From: Actinomyces johnsonii
Lineage (GTDB): Bacteria; Actinomycetota; Actinomycetes; Actinomycetales; Actinomycetaceae
Length of the DNA: 64,000 bases
Reading direction: 5' to 3'
Assembly: GCF_006546835.1 (NCBI RefSeq)
Contig: NZ_VICB01000004.1
Location: 248,001-312,000, forward strand
This document shows positions 8,210-16,716 of this stretch, piece by piece (the first letter of the stretch is position 1; each line of letters starts with the position of its first letter). The notes beneath the pieces were generated by a model. The model was not told the origin of the DNA, did no database searches, and was given only the letters and a program-made list of their open reading frames with translations. Made by a program: the position numbers and the translations under genes.

Positions 8210-9417
8210 TGCGCGTCGAGTTCTCACCCCCGGACATTACCGATGCCGAGTGCCAAGAGGTGGAGGCCGCGCTGCGATCCGGCTGGATCACCACGGGGCC
8301 GCGGACCAAGAGCCTGGAGAAACAGGTTGCGGAGCGCTGCGGCACCACCCGAGCCGCCTGCCTCAACTCCGCGACCGCTTCACTGGAACTGACCCTGCGC
8401 GTGCTGGGCATTGGCCCTGGCGACGAGGTGATCATTCCCGCCTACACCTACACGGCCTCTGCCTCGCCCGTCGTGCACGTGGGAGCCACCCCGGTCCTGG
8501 TCGACGCCGGACAGGCTGACGGCGGCTACGGGCTGGACCCCGATGTCCTGGCGGAGGCGCTCACGCCACGGACCAAGGCCGTCATCCCGGTCGACATCGG
8601 CGGGCGCATGTGCGACTACACGGCGCTGCGCGAAGTCGTTGACAGCCAACGTCATCTCTTCGCACCCACCGGTCCGATCCAGGAGGCGCTGGGCCGTATC
8701 GCTCTGGTGGCCGACGGCGCCCACAGCTTCGGCGCCCGGCGCGACGGCACGTCGTCGGGCAGCGCCGCCGACTTCACAACGTTCAGCTTCCACGCCGTGA
8801 AGAACCTGACCACCGCGGAGGGGGGAGCCGTCACCTGGAGACCGGACCTGGGGCTGGACGAGGAGCTCTACCGCCAGTACATGCTGCTGTCCCTGCACGG
8901 GCAGAGCAAGGACGCCCTGGCCAAGACCCGCCTGGGGGCCTGGGAGTACGACGTGGTCAGCCCCGCCTACAAGTGCAACATGACGGATGTGTGCGCTGCC
9001 ATCGGCATGGCCCAGATGTCCCGCTACGACTCCATGCTGGCGCGCAGGCGCCAGATCATCACCCGCTACGACCAGGCCCTGGCTCCGGCGGGTATGACAT
9101 CGCTGCGGCACTACGAGAACGAGACCGTTTCCTCCGGGCATCTCTACCTGGCGAACCTGCCGGACCTTGGTGAGGACGGGCGCAACGAGTTCATCGAGCA
9201 CATGGCGCGCGCGGATGTGGCCTGCAACGTCCACTACAAGCCTCTGCCCATGCTCACCGCCTACCGGGACCTCGGCTTCGCCATCGAGGACTTCCCGCGA
9301 GCCTTCGACCTGTACGCCAACGAGGTGAGTCTGCCTCTGCACACCTCCTTGAGCGACGAGCAGGTCGACTACGTCATCGACTGCACCCTCAATGCGCTCG
9401 CGGCGGTGGGCCGATGA
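8209..9417 (+). CDS. DegT/DnrJ/EryC1/StrS sugar aminotransferase (PglE-like)
   Basis: A 402-residue PLP-dependent aminotransferase expected to aminate the 4-keto sugar made by the preceding enzyme. It has the family start (PPDITDAECQEVEAALRSGW), the cofactor segment LNSATASLELTLRVLG, VADGAHSFGA for the pyridine-nitrogen aspartate, and the Schiff-base lysine K198 in SFHAVKNLTTAEGG. Its length is slightly above the usual 360-390. Its ATG overlaps the dehydratase stop by one base, and its own stop overlaps the sugar transferase start by four, so the three proteins are probably translationally coupled. Confidence 0.93.
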   Translation: MRVEFSPPDITDAECQEVEAALRSGWITTGPRTKSLEKQVAERCGTTRAACLNSATASLELTLRVLGIGPGDEVIIPAYTYTASASPVVHVGATPVLVDAGQADGGYGLDPDVLAEALTPRTKAVIPVDIGGRMCDYTALREVVDSQRHLFAPTGPIQEALGRIALVADGAHSFGARRDGTSSGSAADFTTFSFHAVKNLTTAEGGAVTWRPDLGLDEELYRQYMLLSLHGQSKDALAKTRLGAWEYDVVSPAYKCNMTDVCAAIGMAQMSRYDSMLARRRQIITRYDQALAPAGMTSLRHYENETVSSGHLYLANLPDLGEDGRNEFIEHMARADVACNVHYKPLPMLTAYRDLGFAIEDFPRAFDLYANEVSLPLHTSLSDEQVDYVIDCTLNALAAVGR

Positions 9418-10103
9418 TGAGAATGCCGCCCTGGGAGGCCCTGCCTGCCTCTCTACAGACGGAGGAGGTGCGTCCCTACTACGAGGCTCTGTCTCGGCGC
9501 GGAGTGCAGCTTCGGCTCAAGCGCCTGCTCGACGTCGTCGGAGCGGTGGTCCTCATCATGCTGCTCGGTTGGCTATTCGTCATCCTGGCGGCCCTCATCA
9601 AGTTGGACTCGCCCGGTCCCGTGTTCTTCCGCCAGCTGCGAGTCACCCAGTTCGGGCGCGAGTTCCGGATCGTCAAGTTCCGCACCATGACGCACCGGCC
9701 GGCCGACCCGGGAGACCAGATCACCCGGGGGGACGATCCGCGGGTCACGCGGGTCGGTGCCGTCCTACGCCGGTACCGACTCGACGAGATCGGCCAGCTC
9801 ATCGACATCCTGCGCGGAACCATGACCTTCGTGGGGACCAGGCCGGAGGTGCCCGAGTACGTCCGCCAGTACGCCCCGCGTATGCGGGCCACGCTGCTGC
9901 TGCCGGCAGGGGTCACCTCCACGGCCTCCATCGAGTTCAAGGACGAAGCCCAGATCCTGGCGGCCGCTCCGCCGGGTCAGGACGCGTATCTCACGCAGGT
10001 CCTGCCCGCCAAGATGCGTCTCAATCTGCGCGACGTCCAGGACTTCAGCATCGGACGCGATCTGCGGCTCGCCTGCCGGACGGTGCTGGCGGTTGCCAGG
10101 TGA
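9414..10103 (+). CDS. Initiating phosphoglycosyl transferase (PglC-like bacterial sugar transferase)
   Basis: A 229-residue member of the bacterial sugar transferase family (PF02397), which moves a sugar-1-phosphate from a UDP-sugar onto undecaprenyl phosphate and so starts a glycan. It has a basic entry segment RLKRLLDVVGAVVLIMLLGW with the single reentrant hydrophobic helix, the SPGPVFFRQLRVTQFG motif, KFRTMT, the catalytic Asp-Glu in YRLDEIGQL, and MTFVGTRPEVPEYV. The size matches the short PglC type rather than the long WbaP type. It follows the dehydratase and aminotransferase, so its donor is probably an amino-dideoxy sugar. Confidence 0.93.
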   Translation: MMRMPPWEALPASLQTEEVRPYYEALSRRGVQLRLKRLLDVVGAVVLIMLLGWLFVILAALIKLDSPGPVFFRQLRVTQFGREFRIVKFRTMTHRPADPGDQITRGDDPRVTRVGAVLRRYRLDEIGQLIDILRGTMTFVGTRPEVPEYVRQYAPRMRATLLLPAGVTSTASIEFKDEAQILAAAPPGQDAYLTQVLPAKMRLNLRDVQDFSIGRDLRLACRTVLAVAR

Positions 10104-10123
10104 GACGCAAAGCCACGACAAGA

Positions 10124-10157
10124 AGGAACAGCGATGACAAAGGAACAGCGATGACAA
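10124..10157 (+). repeat. 17-bp tandem duplication of a ribosome-binding site and start codon
   Basis: AGGAACAGCGATGACAA occurs twice in tandem, at 10124-10140 and 10141-10157. Each copy has an AGGAAC and an ATG. The first ATG (10134) opens a six-codon frame, MTKEQR, whose TGA (10152-10154) overlaps the second ATG (10151) as ATGA. The second ATG starts the GT2 gene. The duplication therefore creates a minicistron coupled to the glycosyltransferase. Confidence 0.9.
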
Positions 10158-10909
10158 CAGACCCTCAGCTGGTGTCCATCATCATGCCGACGTACAACTG
10201 CGGCGCCTTCATCGCCGAGACTATCGCCACGGTCCAGGAACAGACGCATCCCAACTGGGAGCTGCTCGTGGTCGACGACTGCTCGACCGACGATACCGCC
10301 GAGGTCGTGGGGGCCCTGGCCGAGGGCGACCCCCGAATCCGGTACGTGCGCCTGGAGACCAACAGCGGAGCCGCCATGGCTCGTAACCGGGCGATGGAAC
10401 TGGCCCGGGGGCGGTACATGGCCTTCCTCGACTCCGACGACCTGTGGCACCCCGACAAGCTCAGGCGCCAGATCGACTTCATGACCTCGCGCGGCATCGC
10501 CATGTCTTGCACGGCTTACGCTCAGATCGACGAGCAGGGCACGCCCACCGGAAAGATCGTGCGCAGCCCGGCCAGGACCAGCTACAACCGTCTGCTCCTG
10601 GACTGCCCGGTGGGGAATTCGACGGTCATGTATGACGTGGCGCGCCTGGGGAAGTTCGAGGTGCCCAATATCAGGAAGCGCAATGACGACGCTCTGTGGC
10701 TGCGCATGCTCCGCACCGAGCGCTATATCTGGGGCATGCCGGTCGTCCTCATGAGGTACCGGCTTCGCTCGAGGTCGGTGTCAGCGAACAAACGAAGCCT
10801 GATCAAGTACCACTGGACGCTCTACCGCGATATTGAGCATCTCAGCGTCCCTCGTTCCGTCTTCCATATCGGCGTGTGGGTCCTCATCAAGACCCTCAAA
10901 GTGAAATGA
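10151..10909 (+). CDS. Family 2 glycosyltransferase
   Basis: A 252-residue GT-A fold glycosyltransferase. It shows the GT2 pattern VSIIMPTYNCGAFIAETI at the N-terminus, LLVVDDCSTDDT for nucleotide binding, the metal-binding DxD in FLDSDDLWHPDKL (about 95-107), and KRNDDALWLRML, where the acidic pair is the likely general base. It most resembles TuaG-like enzymes of wall polysaccharides. The start is the second of two ATGs in a duplicated 17-bp unit. An upstream read-through of the frame exists but overlaps the sugar transferase gene and is not coding. The sugar transferred is unknown. Confidence 0.92.
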   Translation: MTTDPQLVSIIMPTYNCGAFIAETIATVQEQTHPNWELLVVDDCSTDDTAEVVGALAEGDPRIRYVRLETNSGAAMARNRAMELARGRYMAFLDSDDLWHPDKLRRQIDFMTSRGIAMSCTAYAQIDEQGTPTGKIVRSPARTSYNRLLLDCPVGNSTVMYDVARLGKFEVPNIRKRNDDALWLRMLRTERYIWGMPVVLMRYRLRSRSVSANKRSLIKYHWTLYRDIEHLSVPRSVFHIGVWVLIKTLKVK

Positions 10910-10973
10910 GGAAAAGCGTTAGCAGAACAAACAGTGCCCCGGCCGCGCCGGGGTCAATGGAGGGAGACTGTCA

Positions 10974-12125
10974 GTGAGCCAGGAACAGTTATCAACCCCA
11001 CAGAACTCCGGGGACGGGCCCCTGAGAATCCTGCAGATCAACTCATCTATTTCTCGACGCTCTGGAGTTATGAGCGTGCTCATGAATTACTTCAGGCACG
11101 TGGACCGCTCCCAGATCGTCTTCGACTTCTTCTGTTACGCAACACCTGATGAGACCCACCGTGCGGAGATCGAGTCACTGGGCGGACGCTGCTACGTTAT
11201 GAACGGCCACGGCAGGATCGGGCGGATCCGCTCGGCACTGGGACAGCTGCTGGAGCAGCACGCGGGTCAGTACCCCGTTGCGCACCTGCACGACCCCGCC
11301 CTGACGCGCTTCCTCTATCCGGTAGCGCATCGCCACGGGGTTCGCTCCTTCGCTGTGCACTCCCATGCGACGGCCTACTCCGACTCCCGTCTGCGGAGCG
11401 CGCGCAACTGGCTGGTCTGCCGCAACATTGGTGCCTACTCCGACGTGCGCCTGGCCTGCTCTCGGGCGGCCGGCGATTTCCTCTTCGGTCGTCGCGGCTA
11501 CGAGGAACTGCCCAACGCGATCGATGTCGAGACCTACCGGTTCAAGGAGCCGGTACGTACGGATGTGCGAGCCCAGCTGGGACTGGATGACGCACCGGTT
11601 GTCGGCCACGTTGGTCGCTTCAGTGAGCAGAAGAACCACCGCTTCCTCATTGACGTCTACACCGAACTGGCGCGTTTGAGACCCGAGGTCCGCCTCATGC
11701 TCGTCGGCGATGGGCCACTGCGACCGGGCGTCGAGGGGATTGTGGCCGAGCGCGGTCTGGCCGATCGCGTCCTGTTCTTGGGGGACAGGAAGGACGTTGC
11801 CGCCCTTTACCAGGCCATGGACATGTTCCTCCTGCCTTCCCTTTACGAAGGTCTGCCGATGGTAGGAGTCGAGGCCCAGTGCGCGGGACTCCCACTTGTG
11901 TGCTCTAAGGAGGTGACCGACGAGGTCTCGATCGGGGAGGCCACATTCCTCCCGCTCGAGACATCGGCGCGCCAGTGGGCTCACCAGGTCAGCCAGGCCC
12001 TCGAGCGGGGCAAAGACCTGAGCTTCAGGGCGCAGGGTGCGGCGATGACAAGCACCGCGGGCTTCGATATCACCCGCGAGGCCGACCAGCTCGCACACCG
12101 GTACCGGGCCCTGGCGGAACGGTGA
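10974..12125 (+). CDS. Family 4 glycosyltransferase (EpsF-like)
   Basis: A 383-residue GT-B glycosyltransferase of the GT4 family. The N-terminal domain opens with LRILQINSSISRRSGVMSVLMNYFRH, and HLHDPALTRFLYPVA and FAVHSHATAYSDS resemble EpsF-type enzymes. The C-terminal domain has VVGHVGRFSEQKNHRFLIDV, LVGDGPLRPGVE, FLGDRKDVAALYQAMDMFLLPSLYEGLP and the retaining E-x7-E region GLPMVGVEAQCAGLP. The GTG at 10974 follows GGAGGGAGA (10962-10970). It should add a sugar to the lipid-linked intermediate on the cytoplasmic face. Confidence 0.94.
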   Translation: MSQEQLSTPQNSGDGPLRILQINSSISRRSGVMSVLMNYFRHVDRSQIVFDFFCYATPDETHRAEIESLGGRCYVMNGHGRIGRIRSALGQLLEQHAGQYPVAHLHDPALTRFLYPVAHRHGVRSFAVHSHATAYSDSRLRSARNWLVCRNIGAYSDVRLACSRAAGDFLFGRRGYEELPNAIDVETYRFKEPVRTDVRAQLGLDDAPVVGHVGRFSEQKNHRFLIDVYTELARLRPEVRLMLVGDGPLRPGVEGIVAERGLADRVLFLGDRKDVAALYQAMDMFLLPSLYEGLPMVGVEAQCAGLPLVCSKEVTDEVSIGEATFLPLETSARQWAHQVSQALERGKDLSFRAQGAAMTSTAGFDITREADQLAHRYRALAER

Positions 12126-12134
12126 CGCGGGAGC

Positions 12135-13241
12135 ATGTGGATCCACTTCGCGCTGTTCGCCGCGCTCCTTCTGCCCGCAGCCCTAATGGGACTACCGGGC
12201 AACGTCGGCCGGCGCGGCTCGCCCGCCCTCCTAGGGATGGCCTTCGTGGCCTTTGTGGCCTTCTCCTCGTTGCGAGCCGTCAGCGTCGGCAACGACACGA
12301 TCGAGTACCACCGTGTCTTCGAGGAGATCAAGGCGAGTAATTCCCTCCAGGAGGCCTTCACCGTCAGCCGCTTCGAGTACGGCTACGTTCTGCTGAACTA
12401 CCTGGTCAGTCACATCACGCAGAGCTTCAACGTCCTGCTGCTCATCATCTCAGTGTTTGTCTACGGTTCGGCGTTGCTCTTCGTCAAGCGGTATGCCGCC
12501 AACTACTCCCTGGCGGTGCTCTTCGCCTTCGGCATGTCCGTCTTCTACGACTTCATGCTCTTCGTCCGGCAGGGCGTCGCGGTGGCGATCTTCCTGCTGG
12601 CCGTCCCCGCGCTCATGGAGCGCAGGCTGCTGCGCTATGTCCTACTCATCGCGCTCGCAACCCAATTCCACACGAGCGCTGTGCTGCTGCTCATCGTCTA
12701 CCTCGTACCAGTCATGAGACTGAGCACCTTCGGGGACTGGCTCAAGTGGGGAACGCTCATCGGTGCCAGCATGTTCTCACTCAGCTGGGTGATGAACTCC
12801 CTCGCGGCGTCCTCCGCCTACTACGGTCACTACCTCAACACCGACTACGCCGATGGCGGTGTGCGGTCGGCAACCGTTCTCCTTATCGCTGTGCGCATCC
12901 TCATCATGCTTCTGGCTGCGACCTGTGGCTGGAACGCTGCGGTGGATGCTGATCCTTCCGGACGCACCCGCAACCTTCTGGCGCTCGCCGTCGCAGACAT
13001 CGCCATGGTGACGGTGTCACTTGGGTTCAACCTGGTCGACCGCCTGGAGATGTACCTGACCCTGCCCTTCGTCGTCGGCCTGGCGAATATCGCCGTGCGG
13101 GGCCGGAGACCTGAACGCTCCTACGTCAGCGCCCTGCTCGTCGTCATCGCCTTCGCGGCTACCACGATCTTCTTCCTGTACCGCCCCAACTGGTACCACC
13201 TGTTCCCCTACCGAACCGTCTTTGAGAAAGGGATCCCGTGA
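12135..13241 (+). CDS. EpsG-family polysaccharide polymerase
   Basis: A 368-residue integral membrane protein with about ten hydrophobic segments. It matches the EpsG family (PF14897), whose members act as Wzy-type polymerases of exopolysaccharides. The signature is the loop RAVSVGNDTIEYHRVFEEI (about 55-73) followed by FEYGYVLLNYLVS (about 80-92) and FVRQGVAVAIFLLA (about 150-163). It starts 9 bases after the GT4 gene and ends overlapping the flippase gene, in keeping with a polymerase-flippase pair. The polymerase call rests on family and context. Confidence 0.88.
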   Translation: MWIHFALFAALLLPAALMGLPGNVGRRGSPALLGMAFVAFVAFSSLRAVSVGNDTIEYHRVFEEIKASNSLQEAFTVSRFEYGYVLLNYLVSHITQSFNVLLLIISVFVYGSALLFVKRYAANYSLAVLFAFGMSVFYDFMLFVRQGVAVAIFLLAVPALMERRLLRYVLLIALATQFHTSAVLLLIVYLVPVMRLSTFGDWLKWGTLIGASMFSLSWVMNSLAASSAYYGHYLNTDYADGGVRSATVLLIAVRILIMLLAATCGWNAAVDADPSGRTRNLLALAVADIAMVTVSLGFNLVDRLEMYLTLPFVVGLANIAVRGRRPERSYVSALLVVIAFAATTIFFLYRPNWYHLFPYRTVFEKGIP

Positions 13242-14776
13242 TGGAATCTGTCCATTCTGCGCGTTCGTGTAGAACCGGTCCTAGTGATCTGAGCGGCGGC
13301 TGCCGGCAGGAGGAGCGCGACTCCACCAGACGTGGAAGGCGCAGCTCGGTGTTGGCAAACCATCAGAGCCGCATCACATTCTTGTTGGGTAACACCCTGG
13401 TCTTCGCCTTGGGGGGTCTGGCGGTCAAGGCGGTCTCCCTGGTGCTCATGCCCCTGTACACGACCGCTTTGAGGGCCGGCGAGTACGGGACGGCTGAGCT
13501 GCTCAACAGTGCCATCGAGATCGTGCTGCCGCTGCTCTCCCTGGGTGTGGTTGAGGCCCTCTATCGTTTCTCGATCGACGACGACGTTCCCAAGGACGAG
13601 CTGTTCGCCAACTCCCTCCTGGTCCTGGGCGGCGGCATCGTGGGCACCGGGGTGCTGTGCTCCCTGGCCAGCACTGTGTGGGGTATGGAGCATGCGGCGT
13701 CCTTCTTCGTCCTGTTCTGCTCGGTGTGCGTCTTCAAGGCCACGACCCAGCTCGCCCGCGGGCTGGGACACGTGCGCCGCTTCGTGGCCTACGGCCTGAT
13801 GAACGCGCTGGCCATGGTTGTCTCCACCTACCTGCTCCTGTTTCGCGCGCATGCGGGCATTGAAGGCTATCTGTGGTCCTTCACCATCGGTTATCTCGTA
13901 GGTGGCCTCGCTGCGTTCCTGGGGTCGGCCGAGTACCGGCTGCTGGTTCCCTTCCGAGTCAATCGTGTGCTGCTGCGCCGGATGCTTGTCTACAGCCTGC
14001 CGCTCGTGCCCAATCTGCTGTCATGGTGGTTCGTCAGCGTCTCGGGACGTTACGTGGTCCTGTGGCACAGTGGAGTCGTGGCCGCTGGGCTCTTCACGGC
14101 GGCGAGCAAGATGCCCGCGCTGGTCAACATTGTCGCCTCCGTGTTCCAGCAGGCATGGCAGTACTCGACCGCCCGCGAGATCAACTCACCTGACCGAGGA
14201 GCCTTCTTCGGCGCCGTGCTGAGGGGCTATTCCCTGGCGACCCTGTCGACCGCAGGGCTGGTCATCGCCCTGAACCGCCCGATCTCCCAGCTGATGCTCC
14301 AGGCTGAGTTCTCGGAGGGCTGGCGCTATGTTCCCCTGCTCATGCTGGTCGCATCCTTCGGGGTCATCAGTATCTTCTTCGAGAGCTTCTATCAGGCCTT
14401 GAAGAACAGCGGTGTTCTCATGGTCTCCACCATGATGGGAGCGGTGGTCAACGTCGTGCTCGGCGTGATTCTCGTGCCATTCATGGGACCCTGGGGTGCC
14501 GGGCTGGCCGGGGCGGTGGCCTATGCCCTCGTTCTGGTGGTGCGGGCACGTGACCTCAGACGTCGCATTGCCCTGCCAATAGACCGCCTTCGCCTCACCT
14601 ACCAGCTCGTGCTGCTCAGCAGCATAGCCGTGTTCATGTCCTTCGACGGCGGTGTGTGGCTGACCGTTGCGGTGTGGATCTGCATGGTGATGCTGGCGGC
14701 CAGCGATATGACGGTCCTGATCGGCGGCGCCCGGGCGGCCATGCAGTGCCTTGCTCACTGGGGCGGGCGGCATTGA
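13238..14776 (+). CDS. Wzx-type polysaccharide flippase (MOP superfamily)
   Basis: A 512-residue protein with about twelve to fourteen transmembrane helices beginning near residue 45, after a charged cytoplasmic N-terminus. The segment LGNTLVFALGGLAVKAVSLVLMPLYTTALRAGEYGTAELLNS is typical of the polysaccharide biosynthesis and export branch. It should flip undecaprenyl-linked repeat units outward. GTG (13238) and ATG (13241) are adjacent and in frame; either fits, and both overlap the polymerase end. Nothing recognisable lies between its stop and the convergent ugd end at 14876. Confidence 0.9.
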   Translation: MMESVHSARSCRTGPSDLSGGCRQEERDSTRRGRRSSVLANHQSRITFLLGNTLVFALGGLAVKAVSLVLMPLYTTALRAGEYGTAELLNSAIEIVLPLLSLGVVEALYRFSIDDDVPKDELFANSLLVLGGGIVGTGVLCSLASTVWGMEHAASFFVLFCSVCVFKATTQLARGLGHVRRFVAYGLMNALAMVVSTYLLLFRAHAGIEGYLWSFTIGYLVGGLAAFLGSAEYRLLVPFRVNRVLLRRMLVYSLPLVPNLLSWWFVSVSGRYVVLWHSGVVAAGLFTAASKMPALVNIVASVFQQAWQYSTAREINSPDRGAFFGAVLRGYSLATLSTAGLVIALNRPISQLMLQAEFSEGWRYVPLLMLVASFGVISIFFESFYQALKNSGVLMVSTMMGAVVNVVLGVILVPFMGPWGAGLAGAVAYALVLVVRARDLRRRIALPIDRLRLTYQLVLLSSIAVFMSFDGGVWLTVAVWICMVMLAASDMTVLIGGARAAMQCLAHWGGRH

Positions 14777-14875
14777 GCCGGTTCGGCCCGGTCTGCACGT
14801 CCAGGGCCGTCGCGGGCCGTCCAGGCGCCGAAGAGCGCTGTCGGCCCGCTGAGGGCACCGGTGCTGTTGGCCCGC

Positions 14876-16198
14876 TTACCGCCGCCCGATACCGCGGTAG
14901 GTCCAGCCGGCCGCTTTCCACGCCTGCGCATCCAGGCAGTTGCGTCCGTCGATCACGTGGCGGGTGCGTGCCAGGTCCGCCGCCCGGACGGGGTCGAGAT
15001 CCCGGTACTCGCGCCACTCCGTACCGATGATGACCAGGTCGGCGCCCTCCAGGGCCGACTGCGTGGAAGACGCGACCTCGTAGGGACGGTCCTTCCGCTC
15101 GGCGAGGATCGGACCCGCGGCAGGGTCGTGCACGACCACCCGCTCGGCCGTGCCCGCCAGCTCCACAGCTAGATCCAGGGCGGGGGAGTTGCGCATGTCG
15201 TCGCTGTCCGGTTTGAAAGCCGCCCCGAGCACCGTCACCGTGGCTGCGGACAGGCGGTCGCCAAGCAGGGCTCTCACCGTACGGATGACGCTGGCGCGCA
15301 TGGTGTCGTTCACCCGATCGACCTCCGCGAGGAAAGCCAGGGCATCGCCGACGCCGAGCTCGTGCGCCCGGGCCTGGAAGGCTCGAATGTCCTTGGGCAG
15401 GCAGCCTCCGCCGAACCCGATGCCGGCGCGCAGGAAACGACGGCCGATACGATCGTCCATGCCGATCGCCTGGGCGAGAGCTGTCACATTGGCCCCCGCC
15501 GCGTCGCAGACCTGGGCCATGGCGTTGATGAAGGAGATCTTCGTGGCCAGGAACGCGTTCGCACTGATCTTGACCAGTTCGGCCGTCGCATAGTCCATGA
15601 TGAGGCGCGGGGCGCCGGAGGCCAGGATCTGCTCATAGACCGCGTCCATCACCTCCTGTGCACCTGCCGCAGCGCCGGGATCGGCCGGCAGGCCGTAGAC
15701 CATGCGGTCCGGCCGCAGGGTGTCCTGCACGGCGAAGCCTTCCCTCAGGAACTCTGGATTCCACACCAGCAGAGCCTCCGTTGGCTCGATCGCCTGGGCC
15801 AGGCGGGAAGCTGTGCCAACGGGCACCGTGGACTTGCCTGCGACAACCTCAGGACCATCGGTGCAGTGTCCCAGGTGCGGGAGCATGGAGGCGACCGCCG
15901 CATCGACATAGGTCATATCCGCGGCCCCCGACTCGGACTGCGGAGTACCCACTCCAATGAAATGGACCTGGGCGCCTTCAATGGCGGAGAAGTCCTGGGT
16001 GAAGGTTAGACGTCCGGCTTCCACGTTGCGAGCCAGCAGCCCTTCCAGGTCGGGTTCGAAAAATGGGGCACGACCGCGGCTTAGCAACTCCACCTTGTGG
16101 GTGTCGACGTCCACACCCACTACGTCGTGTCCGAGCTCCGCCATTGACGCAGCATGAACAGCACCGAGATATCCACAACCGATCACTGATAAACGCAT
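14876..16198 (-). CDS. ugd: UDP-glucose 6-dehydrogenase
   Basis: A 440-residue NAD-dependent enzyme that oxidises UDP-glucose twice to UDP-glucuronate. The N-terminal Rossmann motif MRLSVIGCGYLGAVHAA, VGTP, STVPVGTA and NPEFLREGFAV are present. The catalytic cysteine is C266 in GIGFGGGCLPKD, and K210 and K220 lie in the conserved ELVKISANAFLATKISF. The C-terminal domain contains LGAAFKPDSDDMRNSPA. It is transcribed toward the polysaccharide genes and probably supplies them with glucuronate. Other nucleotide-sugar dehydrogenases (ManNAc type) are less likely because of the GFGGGCLPKD context. Confidence 0.93.
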   Translation of the reverse strand: MRLSVIGCGYLGAVHAASMAELGHDVVGVDVDTHKVELLSRGRAPFFEPDLEGLLARNVEAGRLTFTQDFSAIEGAQVHFIGVGTPQSESGAADMTYVDAAVASMLPHLGHCTDGPEVVAGKSTVPVGTASRLAQAIEPTEALLVWNPEFLREGFAVQDTLRPDRMVYGLPADPGAAAGAQEVMDAVYEQILASGAPRLIMDYATAELVKISANAFLATKISFINAMAQVCDAAGANVTALAQAIGMDDRIGRRFLRAGIGFGGGCLPKDIRAFQARAHELGVGDALAFLAEVDRVNDTMRASVIRTVRALLGDRLSAATVTVLGAAFKPDSDDMRNSPALDLAVELAGTAERVVVHDPAAGPILAERKDRPYEVASSTQSALEGADLVIIGTEWREYRDLDPVRAADLARTRHVIDGRNCLDAQAWKAAGWTYRGIGRR

Positions 16199-16716
16199 GG
16201 CGAAAGCCTAGACAGGTATGTGGGGGGTATGTCTACCCCTATACCCATAAGGTTCCCTGGTGAATTCCTCAAACATTTCACCAAGTATTAGGATGTAATC
16301 ATCGAATTTTGATTCAACAATCATGGAGCTCGTATAACTGGAGGTGATAGGATATGCTGGCACCTTGGAAAGAAGATTCAAAATGAAATTGTAGTTCGTA
16401 TGTTCGAACCTCGCTGTGCGAGGTTGCACTCGAGCGACTTTCCTGTCAGTCCTCGTGATGGAGATGAGATTTTTCCTCAGTGGTTTCACGTGCTGCTAAA
16501 GTATGCGTTTCCGTGATCGCTCGGGGTGCCGGAGCCCGGGATGTGGAGCGTCTGCTGCTGGAGAGTGCGGTGGGGCATGAGTCCATCTGGTCGGGCTCGG
16601 GCCGGCAGATGCGGGGTTGGTGCGGGCGGCTCCACCGCCTCGGCTAGATTAGGGCGGGGCGGGAGTGCTTGAGAGAGCATCTGTCCAACCCGCCATGTCG
16701 AGTAAAGGAAGGCACA
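16199..16716. other. Divergent ugd-folC intergenic region
   Basis: About 500 bases hold both promoters. 16205-16500 is low in GC, while 16500-16716 is GC-rich again. TAGATT (16645-16650) fits a -10 element for folC, giving a leader of roughly 60 bases. A textbook Shine-Dalgarno sequence GGAGGTGAT (16340-16348) stands 5 bases before an ATG (16354) that opens only a ten-codon frame, MLAPWKEDSK, ending at 16386. No other gene was recognised. Confidence 0.5.
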
